A DNA stretch of 64,000 nucleotides from Buxus sempervirens (taxonomy: Eukaryota; Streptophyta; Magnoliopsida; Buxales; Buxaceae). How positions within the stretch are numbered: position 1 is the first letter of the stretch; each line of letters starts with the position of its first letter. Below are positions 42,441-56,796 of this stretch, piece by piece. The notes beneath the pieces are model-generated. The model saw only the letters and a list, made by a program, of their open reading frames with translations, made no database searches and was not told the DNA's origin. Made by a program: the position numbers and the translations under genes. The stretch lies in NCBI GenBank assembly GCA_947561395.2, contig OX387190.1, positions 18,284,858 through 18,348,857 on the forward strand. The letters are read 5' to 3'.

Positions 42441-45400
42441 CTACAAAATAAATTTCGCTGTCGAAATTTTACCTTGTAACTCAGGAAACAAATCTGGGTA
42501 CTTGTCTTTCATTTCCTTCTCATTCTCCCAGGTTGCTTCTTCCGATGAGTGATGCTGCCACAACACCTTCACCAAGGAAATGGTCTTGGTACGAAGAACT
42601 TGTTCACGCCTGTCTAGGATCTGCACAGGATGTTCAACAAAGGACAAGTTCTCTCGTATCTGCAGAGGTTCATAGGCAATGACGTGGCTACTATCAGGAA
42701 CGTAGCATCGAAGCATTGACACATGGAACACGTTATGCACGCTTGCAAGTTGTGGAGGCAATGCCAGTATATATGAAACAACACTGACCTTATCTAAAAT
42801 CTCAAATGGCCCAATAAAACGTGGAGACAGTTTCCCTTTTCTGCCAAATCTCATAATGCCCCGAGATGGGGAGACCTTTAGAAATACGTAATCACCAACA
42901 TCAAATTCCAAGTCACGTCTCCTGTTATCCACATAACTCTTCTGTCTGCTCTGAGCTGTTTTAAGACTGCCTTATGAGTCTCACCTTGTCAACACTGTCT
43001 TGGACATATTGTGGGCCTAGTAACTGTCTCTCACCAACCTCTTCCCAACATAAAGGAGATCTACAAACTCTTCCATACAAGGCCTCATAAGGTGCCATTT
43101 TTATACTAGCTTGATAGCTGTTATTGTAAGCAAACTCAACAAGTGGCAAATATTTACTCCAACTTCCTCCAAAATCAAGCACACAACATCTCAACATATC
43201 TTCTAATGTCTGAATCGTTCTCTCTGATTGCCCATCCGTTTGCGGGTGAAAGCTAGTGCTAAACTTTAGTGGTGTCCCCATAGCATCCTGTAACTTCTTC
43301 CAAAACCTTGAAGTGAACCGGAGATCGCGATTAGATACTATGGATACTGGCACCCCATGCAATCTCACTATCTCCCTGACATAGAGCTCTGCCAAAGAAA
43401 TCAAAGGTTGGGACATTTGAATAGGCAAAAAGTGTGCAGACTTTGTCAATCTGTTTACTATCACCCAAATAGCATCATGTTGCCTCACTGTGACTGGCAA
43501 CCCTGAAACAAAATCCATGGTGATGTGCTCCCACTTCCACTCTGGAACAAGAAGTGGTTGCAACAACCCCGGCATCCTCTTGTGCTCAGCCTTAACCTGC
43601 TGACACACTAAGCACCGAGAGACAAACTTTGCTATCTCCTTTTTCATCCCAGACCACCAGTAGACTGCCTTCAAATTCTTATACATTTTGGTGCTTCCTA
43701 GATGAATTGTATATTTAGATTTGTGGCCCTCTTCTAATATTATCCGTTTGATTTCTTCATCATTAGGAACACATACCCTACCTCTGAACCTCAAAATGCC
43801 ATCCCTGTCCTCAAAATCTTTAACCTTATCTGCACCAGCTAGTATCAATTTTCAGGTTTCAGCCAATTTAGAATCATCCACTTGTCTCTTTCGAATATGT
43901 TGTATCAAGTCTGGCTCAACCTATATCCGTGCCAAAATCATCCCATCACTAGACAAACTGAACTCTGCCTGCCAATCCTTGACTTCTGCGATTAAACTAC
44001 ATTGGTTGGCCATCATGGATGCTAAAGTAGCCACTGGGTCCTCTGACATCCCTCTATGGCTCAACGCGTCGGCTACTACATTTGCCTTTCCTGGGTGGTA
44101 GTTAATGGTGCATCTGAAATCCTTAAGTAAGTCCACCCACCTTCTCTGTCTCATGTTCAAATCCTTCTGTGAGAAGAGATATCTCAAACTTTTATGATCA
44201 GAGTAAATTTCAAATTGTGCCCCAAATAAATAGTGCCTCCAAATCTTTAAGGCAAGCACAATAGCAGCTAACTCTAGGCCGTGAGCAGGGTAATTTTTCT
44301 CGTGCGGTCTCAACAACCTAGAAGCATAAGATACAACCCGACCCTGTTGCATGAGAACACATCCAAGTCCAACTCTAGATGCATCACAGTAAATGGTAAA
44401 TCCTTCATTCTCCGAGGGAATAATCAAGACTGGAGCCGAAGTCAGTCTTTGTTTCAATTCTTGGAAGCTTTGTTCACATTTTTCATCCCACACAAATTTT
44501 ACTGCCTTTTTGGTTAAGTGAGACAAAGGAGCTGCAATCTTGGAAAATCCCTTTATAAACCTCCTATAATATCCAGCCAAACCGAGAAAACTGCGGACTT
44601 CTGAAACATTGCTCGGTCTAGGCCAATCTGACAATGCTTGGACTTTACTTGGGTCCACTAAAAGGCCTTCTCCAGATATAATGTGTCCTAGAAAGGATAT
44701 TTGTTGCAGCCAAAACTGACACTTGCTGTATTTGGCATACAACTGGTGCTCCCTGAGAGTCTGCAATACAATCCTTAAATGATTCATATGCTCCTCCTCA
44801 CTCAGAGAGTATACCAATATATCATCGATAAAAACTACCACAAAACTATCCAAATAAAGGTGGTATATCTAATTCATCAAGGCCATGAATGCAACCGGGG
44901 CATTCGTCAACCCAAACGGCATGACTAAGAACTCAAAGTGGCCATATATCGACCGGAAAGCTGTCTTCTCCACATCCTCTAGTGCTACCCTCAACTGATG
45001 GTATCCAGATCTCAAGTCGATCTTAGAAAACCATGCTGCTCCTCTCAATTGATCAAACAGATCATCTATTCTTGGGAGTGGATACTTATTCTTCACAGTG
45101 GCCTAATTCAACAGCCTATAGTCGATGCACATCCTCATTGACCCGTCCTTCTTTTGGACAAGCAACACAGGTGCACCCCAAGGTGAAGAACTGTGTCTAA
45201 TGTACCCCTTCTCTAGCAGTTCATGAATCTGCTTCTTTAACTCCTCGTATTCAGATTGAGACATCCTATATGGTTGCTTGGAGATAGGATGCATACCGGG
45301 TTGGAGCTGAATCCTAAAATCAATCTCCCTTTGTGGCGGCAACCCTGGCATATCCTCAGGAAAAACGTCTACAAATTCCCTAACCACAGGAACGTCTACA

Positions 45401-47063
45401 AGGTTGACTTCTGTTGCCTTATCCTCATCCACGTCAAGAGAAGTTACCAAACTAATACGGGTTTTCAACCCTTCACAAATATAACACAACATTGGTTGCT
45501 CAGGCAAACTAATTGTGATGGTCTTTTTAAAGCAATCAATGCTTGCATGGTTTTTAGCCAACCAGTCCATTCCCAAAATCACATCAAAGTCCACAAATTT
45601 AAGACTAATCAAATCAATTGATAACTTTAACGGGCCCAATCTAACCATGCAATCACGGTATACTATCTGAACACTAACTGACTCACCCAAGGGGGAATGT
45701 ACAGATAACACAGAATCCATAAATTCAGGTGACAACCCAATACGACGAGCAAACATAGGAGTAACAAAGGAGTGGGAAGCTCCGGAATCAAATAAACATA
45801 TAGCAGTACGACCACAAACATAAACCATAACTCCAACAAGTTCCGGAGTCTCCAGTTTGTTTTGAGCTGTAATTGCATATACCCTACCCTGAGTAGGCTG
45901 GCGTCGTGGGGCTGCTGCTTGCTGTCTCTGGCCCGATCCTAATTGTGTTCTACCAGTTGGTCCTGTCCTCCCAATCTGCTTTTGACCAGACATAGATTTC
46001 TGCCCCAAACGCTGCCCCTGGAATCCACTCTGGAATCTGGGAGGAGGGGCCTGCACCTCAACCTGTGGGGTATGCCTGATCTGTAATGGTTGATACGTAG
46101 AGGGGTGTGGACAGTCTGAAATCCTATGGCCATGCTGTCCACATCTAAAGCATGCTCCAAAAGGTGCAAAACATGGCCCTGGCACATGGAATCATCCGCA
46201 CCTAGTACAACTCCCACTAGTCATAGTACTCCTCCTCTGATCACCAAAACCCATTCTTTGCCTCTTATCTCCTGTATAGAACCTCTTATGATCAGATACT
46301 GGTCTAGCTGGGGCCCTCGATCTGCTTAGCTCAGAATTCTTCAAGCCCATCTCCCTCTCGACTACTGTAGCTCTACGGAACAAGTCCATGAACTAAGTAC
46401 ACAGTAACACAAACACTCTGCTGCGAATGTCGGATCTCAAGCCTCTCTGAAAATGACGAGTCTTCTTGGCCTCATCCCCAACCATGTGGGGAGCAAATCT
46501 AGCTAGCTCTGAAAATTTGGCCTCGTATTGCGCCACGGTCATGCTACCTTGAGAAATAGACATAAATTCCCCTTCCTTCTGAAGTCTCACCTCCTTTGAG
46601 AAGAACTTCTCATAAAATTTATCTTTGAACTGTTCCCAAGATAGCTGACCCGCATTTCCAATTCCTCTAATGACTCCCTGCCACCAAAACTCAGCTTCCC
46701 CCTCCAACATGAAGGTAGCCAACTCTACTTTCCTATCCTCTGGGCATCTCATAACAGTAAAAATTTTCTCTATCCTCATCAACCACTTCTCAACCTCCAT
46801 AGGATCAGGTAAACCTTGGAAGTTGGGTGGAGACATCTTTCTGAACTGCTCTAACTCAGAAATAGAAGACTGTCCCTGCCTATGGAATCTCTGTTGTGCC
46901 CCAATATCCTGATTCTGCCTCTGTCTCTCCTCAACCTCTCTGTTCAAAAGAGTAGACACTGATCCCAAGGCTCTCGAAACCTGCCCCATTTACTCATCCG
47001 TATCCGGGGCCTCAGCTGCTGGAGCCTCGGCATAGATACCCTCCAAATTGCGTCGTCTAGCCA
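42441..47063 (-). pseudogene. Ty3/gypsy chromovirus (Tekay-like) gag-pol, disabled
   Basis: Minus strand from ATG at 47063. Domains in order: gag (PPNFQGLPDPMEVEKWL, FYEKFFSKEVR); zinc knuckle [14 protein letters not shown]; protease [10 protein letters not shown]; reverse transcriptase ([38 protein letters not shown]); RNase H ([33 protein letters not shown]); integrase zinc region (GHKSKYTIHLGSTKMYKNL, CLVCQQVK) and core (TMDFVSGLP, ...QSERTIQTLEDML), with SNRDLRF where SDRDPRF is usual, so the middle catalytic Asp is Asn; and a chromodomain-like end (LVKVLWQHHSSEEATWE). Stops occur after DTDE, in FVLLCT*, before FHVPGP, after YRLLN, after FMALMN and between integrase segments. Most fit C-to-T changes in the coding strand. 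Confidence 0.93.
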
Positions 47064-47200
47064 TTTCAACTGCAAAACAAGAGATGAATCCAAGTTAGGA
47101 ATCACTCATCTATGAAAGTTAAAGGTTCTATCGAACGAACACACATCCCATAACCAACCTAAGGCTTTCAACTACCTAGGATTGAGGATCCTAATTATTT

Positions 47201-47211
47201 CTTTGATACCA
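47201..47211 (-). other. Primer-binding site of the gypsy element
   Basis: Minus strand TGGTATCAAAG, one base from the initiator-Met tRNA site TGGTATCAGAG. It lies 138 bp upstream of the gag ATG, at the expected place next to an LTR end. Confidence 0.65.
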
Positions 47212-48339
47212 CCTTTAGGTGTCACCACAGATGTTACCACAGATGATAACATCTGTGGATTTTATTAAATAATAAAATAATTCATTTTGGAGATTTTAGG
47301 AAATATTTATTAATTGTTATTATTCTATTCAGGTGATAGGATGGAAGGCCAAGATCAAGAGTTTTTTTAAAATCCAACGGTGGATGATCCTTTAGAAAGG
47401 TTGGTATCATTCAAAATTTTATCTGGAATATGATTGGCTGGTTTGAGTGTATGGTGTGGGGTTGTGAAGCATGGGATCATTGTCTTCTAAATAGGGTTAA
47501 TTAGGGTGAAGCATGCGTTTGGGAGTTGGTTTTGGAGTTTTGTTTGAGCAAGTGCGGCTGGAGAAAAGTGACGAAGAAGAGAGGAACGAAAGCTTTGCTT
47601 GGGGGTTACTGTTCCATTGCAAGTAAATAGTGACCCTTCTTGAAATCTGCATATGCTTGGTTTAATCGTTAAACAACAGTGCTTTGGACTGTTTTGCAAT
47701 GTACGTTTTTGGATTGATTTTTCATATTCTAGAAATGTATTAATGATCTAGAGGGTTTGCTTATTGTTCTACCCGTTAAATGCATGACCTTAATGTGATT
47801 CATGATGGAAATAACAATGGAAAAGAAGCTACTGGTTTGGTTTTCGGCAGGAAGTAATCTGAGTTTTTATTTCGGAAGAAAGACAACCAACAACGTGTGA
47901 TGAGATTTCAGATTCAAGAAATTTTATGGAATCAGAAAAAGGTGGGTTCGTTCGGATGAAAGAGGGGGTACAAGTGAGCACATTACAGCTGAAAATGGGA
48001 CTGTTAATGGGTAGATACAGCCATGAAAGAAAAACAAGAGAGTTACAGAAAACGTAAGAAAAAGAGGAGAGAGAGAAAGAGGAAGACAGAGTTGTTTGGA
48101 GGGAAGAAATAAGAGAGGAATAAATTGATAGGGGCTATGTGGCAATCATAAGAGAATAAAATAAAAGAGGAGAATCGAATGAAGGAGACAAGGATGGGAA
48201 ATGGAGTTGTTGCTGTCCCACGGAAGAGAGAGAGGGAGAAGGTGGGTACTTGAGTCAAGGATTCACTGTAGATGAGGGATGGTTGAAATGTGATTAAAAT
48301 ACAAACAAAGGAATTGGGAAGAGGACGAAAACAGTGTAT

Positions 48340-48381
<42 letters not shown>

Positions 48382-49064
48382 AAATAAAAGGGAAATTGCA
48401 TGAGGGAGACAAGATGGAATTGGGTTTGGTTGCTTTTCCACTGTAGAGAGAGAAAATTGGGTTCGTTGTAATGCAAGGGTGTTATTTTGTGAATTAGAAA
48501 CTGTTTTAGGTTAGTTTGTTATTTCAAAACTTAAAATTAAAAGAGGATTTGAAATTACACCTTTACCCATTACATCCTCTTGTTATTTTTACAAACTATG
48601 CATGCTGAATTGTAATATAGCAAATTAACATCCTCCATGGGGCGCCATATGCTTGATAATTTTATAAATACTATATAGGTTATGATTTAGTAATAATTAT
48701 TTTAAAATGATACCTTACGATGAAACTTTTTATTTTATAGTGATATGGTTATGCTATTTATCATATGATTAACAAGAAGCTAATCTTTAGACTTGTACTT
48801 TTATTATTTTGTTAGAATAGTAATTCTATATTTCAAGGTATGGCTATCTTAGCATAAATATTATGAATACATCCCAAGGTGAAATAAATTATTTACTTTG
48901 TACCATAAATAAATAAATAAAACAGTAATAATAAATATTTAACTGTAATGACAAGTAATTAAATAGGTATTATGTTCAACTATAAAAATAAATAGCAAAA
49001 CCACTTTTGATAGATGAAACTCACATGTATCCTATGGGTTGTTTTCTCACCCGTGTATCTCGGG

Positions 49065-50184
<1,120 letters not shown>

Positions 50185-51302
50185 ATCTCGGGATGAGTTG
50201 GATTCCTCTCCATGTATCTTGGATTGAGGGTTTGATTTTCCCATGTATCTTGGAATGAATTATTGGTTCCCTCCATGTATCTTGAGTGGTGTTGATGCTA
50301 TGGTTGACACTATTGGAATGGGTTGGTTATTTTGATTGTGGCTTTAGTGTCTAGCAGGCATAGCTATGTGTGGATCCATGCGTTAGCTAGGTAATGAAAT
50401 GGGCCGGTCTTTGTTTTAGGTTAATCCTGTGTTCCATGTATGCGTACCACCATGTGTCTTGGTGAAGCCTTCCTGTATCTGGTTGTGTTGCAGCGATCTG
50501 TACTACCGTGTATCTCGATGAGGTCTTTCTTTATGTTTATTGTTGTAGTCTGATTGGGTTGTACTTGCCAACCCACTCCTGTATCGGGTTTGGCTTCTCC
50601 GCAATAAGTCAATGTCCGAAACCCAGAGTAGGCCGGCTTCACTCATAAGTCGTGAGGTGGCAAAATTGGAACGGGTAGTCGACCTCTCAAAGAAGTCTAG
50701 TTCATGAGTCCTGTAAGACTATAATGTGAATTGTTTGACTATGTTTGAAATGAAAATGGTTAGTGGATTTACATCGGATGTTGTAGTTATCTTTGTAACC
50801 TCATGAAAGATTTTGAAAAATTATATGGACTGTGTTTTATTACATGCATGTTACTGCTTACTGGGATTTCGATCTCATAAAACGTTTTTCAAATGTTTTG
50901 TTTTCAGATTGTCCAGGTGAGAACGTTCCAGAAGGGGTAGATCATACGAGGGTAAAGGATTTTGTTGTAGACGACCCAGGCGATCATTATTGTTTGATGT
51001 AGGGTGTCTTTTATGAAGATGCTTCATTTTATTGACTTATTGGTGTATGGATTTTGTTCCAATGTTGGTAGAATTAGTAGATAGTTGACCCTTTTCCAGA
51101 CTACTATTGAGGATTTTATTTAGTATTTGGATGTCATGATTCCACATTTTGGTCAGGGTATTAATATATGATTTTGGATTTTGCGTACTCTGATGTATTT
51201 TAATCTTAGTCTGGATTTAGTTGTTTAATTTGGGCTCACAAGGTTCACGTTTTGGGCTTGAATTTATCTTATTAAGAATAAATTTGGGTCTGGGTCGTGA
51301 CA

Positions 51303-51720
51303 CCTTCGGTCCAGGGACTATCAAACTAAGTTTTGATGGTTGGTCAATTAGGAACCTTGAACAATTCGAGATGAAATAAGGGAATGCAGCTCATGCTAAT
51401 GTATATGCTCTTGAGATTGGATTAGGAGAGGTGAGATCATAAGGATTCTTCTCACTAGGGTTTGATGGAGACTCTTCTGCAATTATCTCTTGGATTATGG
51501 GGACTTGATGCTTCTTGGAGGCTTGCCCATTTTGTCTGGCTTGCAAAATTATTAGTTAGTGATTTGAGTATTCGTTTCGTTACATGCCAAGATCTGGCAA
51601 CGAATTTGTATATAGACTAGTAAAGTGGAATGAGGACAGAAAAGATATGCATAGGATACCTTCGGATATATGCTACATAGAAATATATGATGGACCTTGC
51701 CATTTAAGTTGTTTTTATTT
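51303..51720 (+). pseudogene. LINE RNase H domain, interrupted by the gypsy/Cassandra complex
   Basis: The frame continues from ...AWKAF at 40237 with GPGTIKLSFDG, which carries the first RNase H Asp. ANVYALEIGLGEV, FDGDSSAIISWIMG and the C-terminal RYMPRSGNEFVYRLVKW follow. Several stops and frameshifts are present. CCTTC on both sides is the target duplication of the 11-kb insertion. Confidence 0.8.
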
Positions 51721-54360
51721 TTGTTTTTTTATTCCCAACTTCTGTTGGAATTTTATCTTGTTTCTTGTTTGCTTGGTCACGTGCCTTTCGCAGTGTACTA
51801 CTTTTATTCCTGTACCTTCTAGTAAAATCTTCAATTATTTATCCCCCAAAGGTGAGAATAAGGAGGGAAAATTTTTATTTTTTATTTTTTAAATAACTAC
51901 CATCTGAGCCATCTGTTCATGCTTCTCGAAGTGCAGTGTCACTAAGCAAGAACTGTGTAAATGCTGAACACTGACAGTGTTTTCTGACAATGGCATTCTT
52001 TGGTTTTTTATATGTTTGAATTGCCACATTCTATATCAAGTCTCTTCAATTTCTTATACTTATTAATAAACTTGAATTCACAAATTTGAATGCACATTAA
52101 TATCATACAGAGATAATCCTGGTGGCAGAGTCTTGATAGCATTGCCAGAAAGCAAGAGAGATGTTAGAGGGAACTAAAAAAAAAAAAAGATGTAAAAGGG
52201 TAAATGCTGTTGACGAAAGGCAAGAAAGGAATAATGTGGCAGGCAGTAAGGTTTAGAATGTTAGAATGAGCTGCATTGACGTCTCCCATGTAGCTCCTAG
52301 ATAATTTGTTTAGGTTATAACGAGTTGACTTACAGCATCAACAACACAACTAAGTTGATGCTGTCTTCGAAGAAACGATGAATTGTTAGATAGATGGGTG
52401 TGATGCAGAATAATTGTTAAAAGGAATATTTTACACGCATACTGCTTCCTTGAGGTTGTCAAATTCTTTAGGCCAGCATGGCCTTTTACAAAGGTAATTT
52501 CTGTTGAAATTTATGTAGGAAAATTGGATATTTACACGCAAATTATATACTGTGTTATGATCACCTCATATTGATAAAAGTCCAGAGAACAATTTGAAAT
52601 GGAAAATCAAGAAATAAGGATATCCACTTTTAATTTTAAACAAGAGCAATTATCTGCTTTGTTGACTAGCTTCTGGTCCTCAGAGCCAAGGATTGCGGCT
52701 TGCAAATTTGGTAGGGATTCTGAGTCAAAACTGTGATTTGGTTAAAAACCTGCTCTGTTCATTTACCACCGGTATTGGCCCACTAAGCACTTTGCTTCCG
52801 TTATCCCAAAAGTGAAGAAATGAGAAGAAAGGAAACACAGCAGTTTTACCTTAAAGTTATTGATCTTATGGGGAATGTGATTACACAGCAGCAACATCAG
52901 ATGTACAACCATGCCAAATGAATATTAAAAAAAGAAAAAAAGAAAAAAATGGGCTACCATTTGGAAGGTGCCTTGAAACAAGATGTGGAGCTAGAAAGTA
53001 CATTGCAAAAAGAAAAAGCATGGGAAAACCAAGTCCTACTGCAACTACATTATAAGTGATGTGGATGTGAAGTTGCCCAATTTAGCCCATAAAAAAAAAA
53101 AAGGGAATGTCCAGTATGGATCTCTTTTGCAGTTTTTTTAAGATCTGGATTATTCAGAGGTTCGGTAAAGGAGTAAGTCCATGTCATTGGTTCTAGCTGG
53201 TTCCAGCAATGGTTTTAACCGTCCAGGCTGTGGGAGCAAAATTTTTTTTTTAAATTAAAAGAAATGTTAAGAAATTATCAAAAGGAAAAAAAATGAGATA
53301 ACAAAAGACATTTAAGTAATAATTTCAATTTAAAGAGCCAGATTTTCGAAACTGGGCATCTGGAAAATAGGCATGGAGGCCATTTCCTGATTTTACTGGT
53401 TTTATTGCAGTCAGATCTGGTTCAAGGAATAGGGAAATGATGAAAATAAAATTTACATACTAAGTGTGAGTAGGAAGGATTTTCCTTGATTTATGAAACT
53501 GCATGTAAGGAAGGACTTGAAATATGTGTTCAATTGATTTGACTTTGAATGGTAAAAATAGTCATAATCCAAAAAGGATTAACCATGCAAAATCTGTGAC
53601 AGCATGTGGTATTTTCTTAATTGATCTGATATTGGCGTGTATGTGTGTATATAGATGTTTGTACTGGTAATTATGTATGCTCAATGAGTCCTCAGGGTAA
53701 TGGGTATTGCTGCTTATTTTATGTTTTTTACTTGAAATGTCATTCATAGATTCTTCTACTTGAACTTGAATAGACACCTTAATTTGTGCAGCGTACATGA
53801 ATTAAGTTCCTCTTTTAGAGGGTTCAAATTCTATGTGAATGTCAAAAAAGTTTAAAGGTGTGGTCAAGGAGTCTCCTTAGATTCGAAGTTTGTTATGTAT
53901 TCGTTGAACTTGACCATCGTGGGTTAGTACTTCTATCGTGATGAGTAAGTTGATAATGTAACATGAGTGACATATCAGACTAAAGGCATGCTTAAAATTC
54001 AAGTCCACAAAAAGGCTACACTCCATGATGGATAAAGGAAATATATTTGCATGGATAGCTCTGATAAGAGACTAGTAAAATTGGAAATTATAACCCGCTG
54101 AGAAATGAGATTTTAATTCCACTAATAGTTGGAAATTCTGGACAATAAATTATAACCTGCTAGGGAAAATAAATTCCCCATAATTTTCCCATCCTGGGGA
54201 AATTTTGCCAGATTTCACTGCCAGGGAAAATGCAAAAAGGGTTTGTATCCCCCTATTTCGTGCCGCCAGACCCAAAGAAACAAAATTTCGCCGGCACGAC
54301 TAATGTACTTCATCAGGTATGTTCAACCAAGATTGTCACGTGGATCTAGAAGCTGATGTG
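51721..54360. other. Intergenic, no gene recognised
   Basis: AT-rich DNA with short oligo-A runs (52170, 52930, 53090, 53285). No coding pattern, RNA gene or bounded repeat was recognised on either strand. Confidence 0.45.
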
Positions 54361-54373
54361 TTGTGGCCTTGTT

Positions 54374-54584
54374 TTTTTTGATCGGTAAGCAAAATATATT
54401 TTATAGAGGTTAATATAGAAATATTACACGTACACGAACTTTGTACCACAACAGAAAATTATAGGCTACCTTCCCCTCATGTATTCCCCAACATTTGGAT
54501 TCTACATTCTACCCTTATTTCCCTTGCATAACCCTACCCAAATCAGAGAATTTATTGCAACTGAGGAAATCTTCTATAGGGATC
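54374..54584 (-). mobile_element. Short polyA retroposon, TSD TTGTGGCCTTGTT
   Basis: A 13-bp duplication TTGTGGCCTTGTT lies at 54361-54373 and 54585-54597. On the minus strand the insert ends TTACCGATC plus oligo-A, a LINE-like 3' end. At about 210 bp it is either a 5'-truncated LINE or a LINE-mobilised SINE. No A/B boxes were recognised. Confidence 0.8.
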
Positions 54585-54597
54585 TTGTGGCCTTGTT

Positions 54598-55669
54598 AGA
54601 TTGAGATGACCAGAATGATTTAATGAAATTTTGTTATATTTATTGCTAACGCATGTATCTTACCTTTTTCCCCCTACCATGAAATATGTACAATAATTGT
54701 AAGTGAGAAAGTAGTTTTGCATTTATGATTGGCTCGTCTGGATAAGAAAATTACCCTTTGTAAAATACTCCAAGTAGGTATATGTCTTCTGGTATTTTTT
54801 AATATAAGTAGCATGCTCTTGTAATTCAAATTGTGATTTTCTTATGATATTTATATCCGGTACAGGGATTCTTCTTGATGATTGTTGTAGCAAATGGCTG
54901 ATCATGGATTTCTCACTCCACCTTGAAGGGACCAAGTGTCGTCGAGGAGATCCATGTTGGGATAATGTTTATTTTAATTTTTGGTGACTTGAGGAAGATG
55001 CATAACTAGAATAAACAGAGGGAATTATATACGTGTTATAACAAAGGATAGAAAGATGAGATCGATGTTTTTGCAGATGGGTAGTTGCTGTTCTTTCCAT
55101 TATGGTTCTACAGATACTTTCATCAAGTTTAAGTTTTCTCTGTCCCCTTCATTTGATGTGGAATCAAGCGTACTTTCCGGTTTGCTTTGAAATAAATTAT
55201 TTTTTTATTAGTACTGGAACTTCTGAAATTCGTTTCTAATGCTTTAGTGTTTCTTCAGTTCTCTCCTGGTTCTTCAAACTGAGATAAAATTATCTTTTGC
55301 TGTATAACAGAATGTGGGTATACTTTAGACTGAACAGTTTGACTAATCGCAATATATGGGATTTTGATCGCAGCAGTCTGGTACCAGAATTGCATTGTTC
55401 TTGTAGTATAAAAGGTACCTTCTATTGTTTGAATCTTATATATTAGTTCTGCTTCATGGAAGGGACACTGGAAGGAATGTTCATGGAAAACTGAATGTGT
55501 TTGGTCTTGGGAGACCATTTAATTCTCCAGTTTTTGTGTTCTTGGTTGAATCTACTGGATTGAATTTATGGAAGCTTGATGATGGTAGATTTCTCATTGG
55601 ATGGAGCAAATGCAGTTTCAGCCCTACCCTCCATTTGGCATTTTGTAAATTTCTTTAAAAAGTCATTAA
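54598..55669. other. Intergenic, no gene recognised
   Basis: Reading frames of up to 87 codons occur here (for example around 55425-55658), but they match no family I know and show no gene structure. Confidence 0.4.
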
Positions 55670-56131
55670 GTTGTCATTTGGCGTTCATTTTGGGAATTCA
55701 TTGCATGACTTGAAATGAATTCTAGGGCTTGGAATGAGTTTCAATAACAAAACAGGTGTTTAGTTCTATTTGAGGAATGGGTTTTTCTTAAATGAGCTTT
55801 GAAAAATACACTGCAAAGAGTAATCACCCTCGGACTGCATTTTTTATTTTGGAAACTCATTTTGCAAAAATAGGGTGGCATACTTGTAATATTTAGAAAT
55901 TGCTTGTAAATTTAAAAATTCTGAAGCATATACCGGAAAATTGCTTTAAAGACTTTTTTATATGACAAGGATAGACTTGTCATTTATTAAAAGTTATTTT
56001 AAGTGAGAACGAATGATAAACTTGTAATATTTATAAAATTGGTGTTACTAAACGTCAAACTCATCCTCTCTCAAATTGTTGAAACCCATTATTGAGGAAT
56101 GAGTTTATCAGAATGGATGGCAAATGAGGCC
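55670..56131. mobile_element. Tourist/PIF-like MITE
   Basis: The left end GTTGTCATTTGGCGTTCATT and the inverted right end GGCCTCATTTGCCATCCATT are similar for about 35 bp and flanked by TAA and TAG. The size of about 460 bp and AT-rich interior fit a MITE. Confidence 0.5.
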
Positions 56132-56598
56132 TAGGTCATCCTAACCATGGAAAGAATTTAAATATCTATTTTGGCTCAAGGGGTCATGGGATCCATTTTT
56201 TTTAACATGCAAGGTTTGTCACACTGTACCAAGTTGTGATGCGCCCTTATGTGTGTCTATGGTAGCACAGTCACAGCCTCGTTTGGCATTCATGAAGGAT
56301 CTTACACTTTCATAAGCATGGATTGCCCTACAAAGGGTTGTTAATAACCAAGGCCATTACAATGACCAGTTTGTTTCACTTTGAGTCCTTGTAAAGCCTC
56401 AAAATTGTGATTTGAAGGAAGTTTTCCTTTTTTTGTTGGCTTTGTTTTGTTTGAATCCTACATTCGAAACTTATTGGAAGTTTTAACTCTGTATACGAGT
56501 TTGTGTGACTCCATGAGGTGAAGCCCCGCAAGGGCATGGGCCTATGGACTATTGTGGGTGTGTCAGTGGTGCTTCTAAATCATATATCCGTATTGCAC
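56132..56598. other. Intergenic, no gene recognised
   Basis: Contains CATGAGGTGAAGCCCCGCAA at about 56513, a sequence type common in plant repeats, but no bounded element was found. Confidence 0.35.
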
Positions 56599-56785
56599 GG
56601 GATGATATCGTCTACCGCATATGCATGCGGCGGACGATACCGCCCCCTCACAAAAAAAAAAGTATTCGTTTTTTTTTTTTCACAAAAAATTTTTTGAAAA
56701 ATGTGAACCGTGAGATGGAGCCATCTCACGGTTCACATTTGGGCGGTATCGTCTGCCGCATTTTCATGCGGTAGACGATTCCAGC
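56599..56785. mobile_element. Mutator-like MITE with strong hairpin, TSD CCGTATTGCAC
   Basis: An 11-bp duplication CCGTATTGCAC lies at 56588-56598 and 56786-56796. The arms carry ATCGTCTACCGCAT and, inverted, GATACCGCCC. At the centre ATGTGAACCGTGAGATGG is followed after two bases by its exact reverse complement. The whole 187 bp folds as one long hairpin. Confidence 0.75.
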
Positions 56786-56796
56786 CCGTATTGCAC

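Noticed and set aside
55255..55658. Frames of 77-87 codons on both strands
   Set aside because: No recognised motif, no codon pattern and no exon context.
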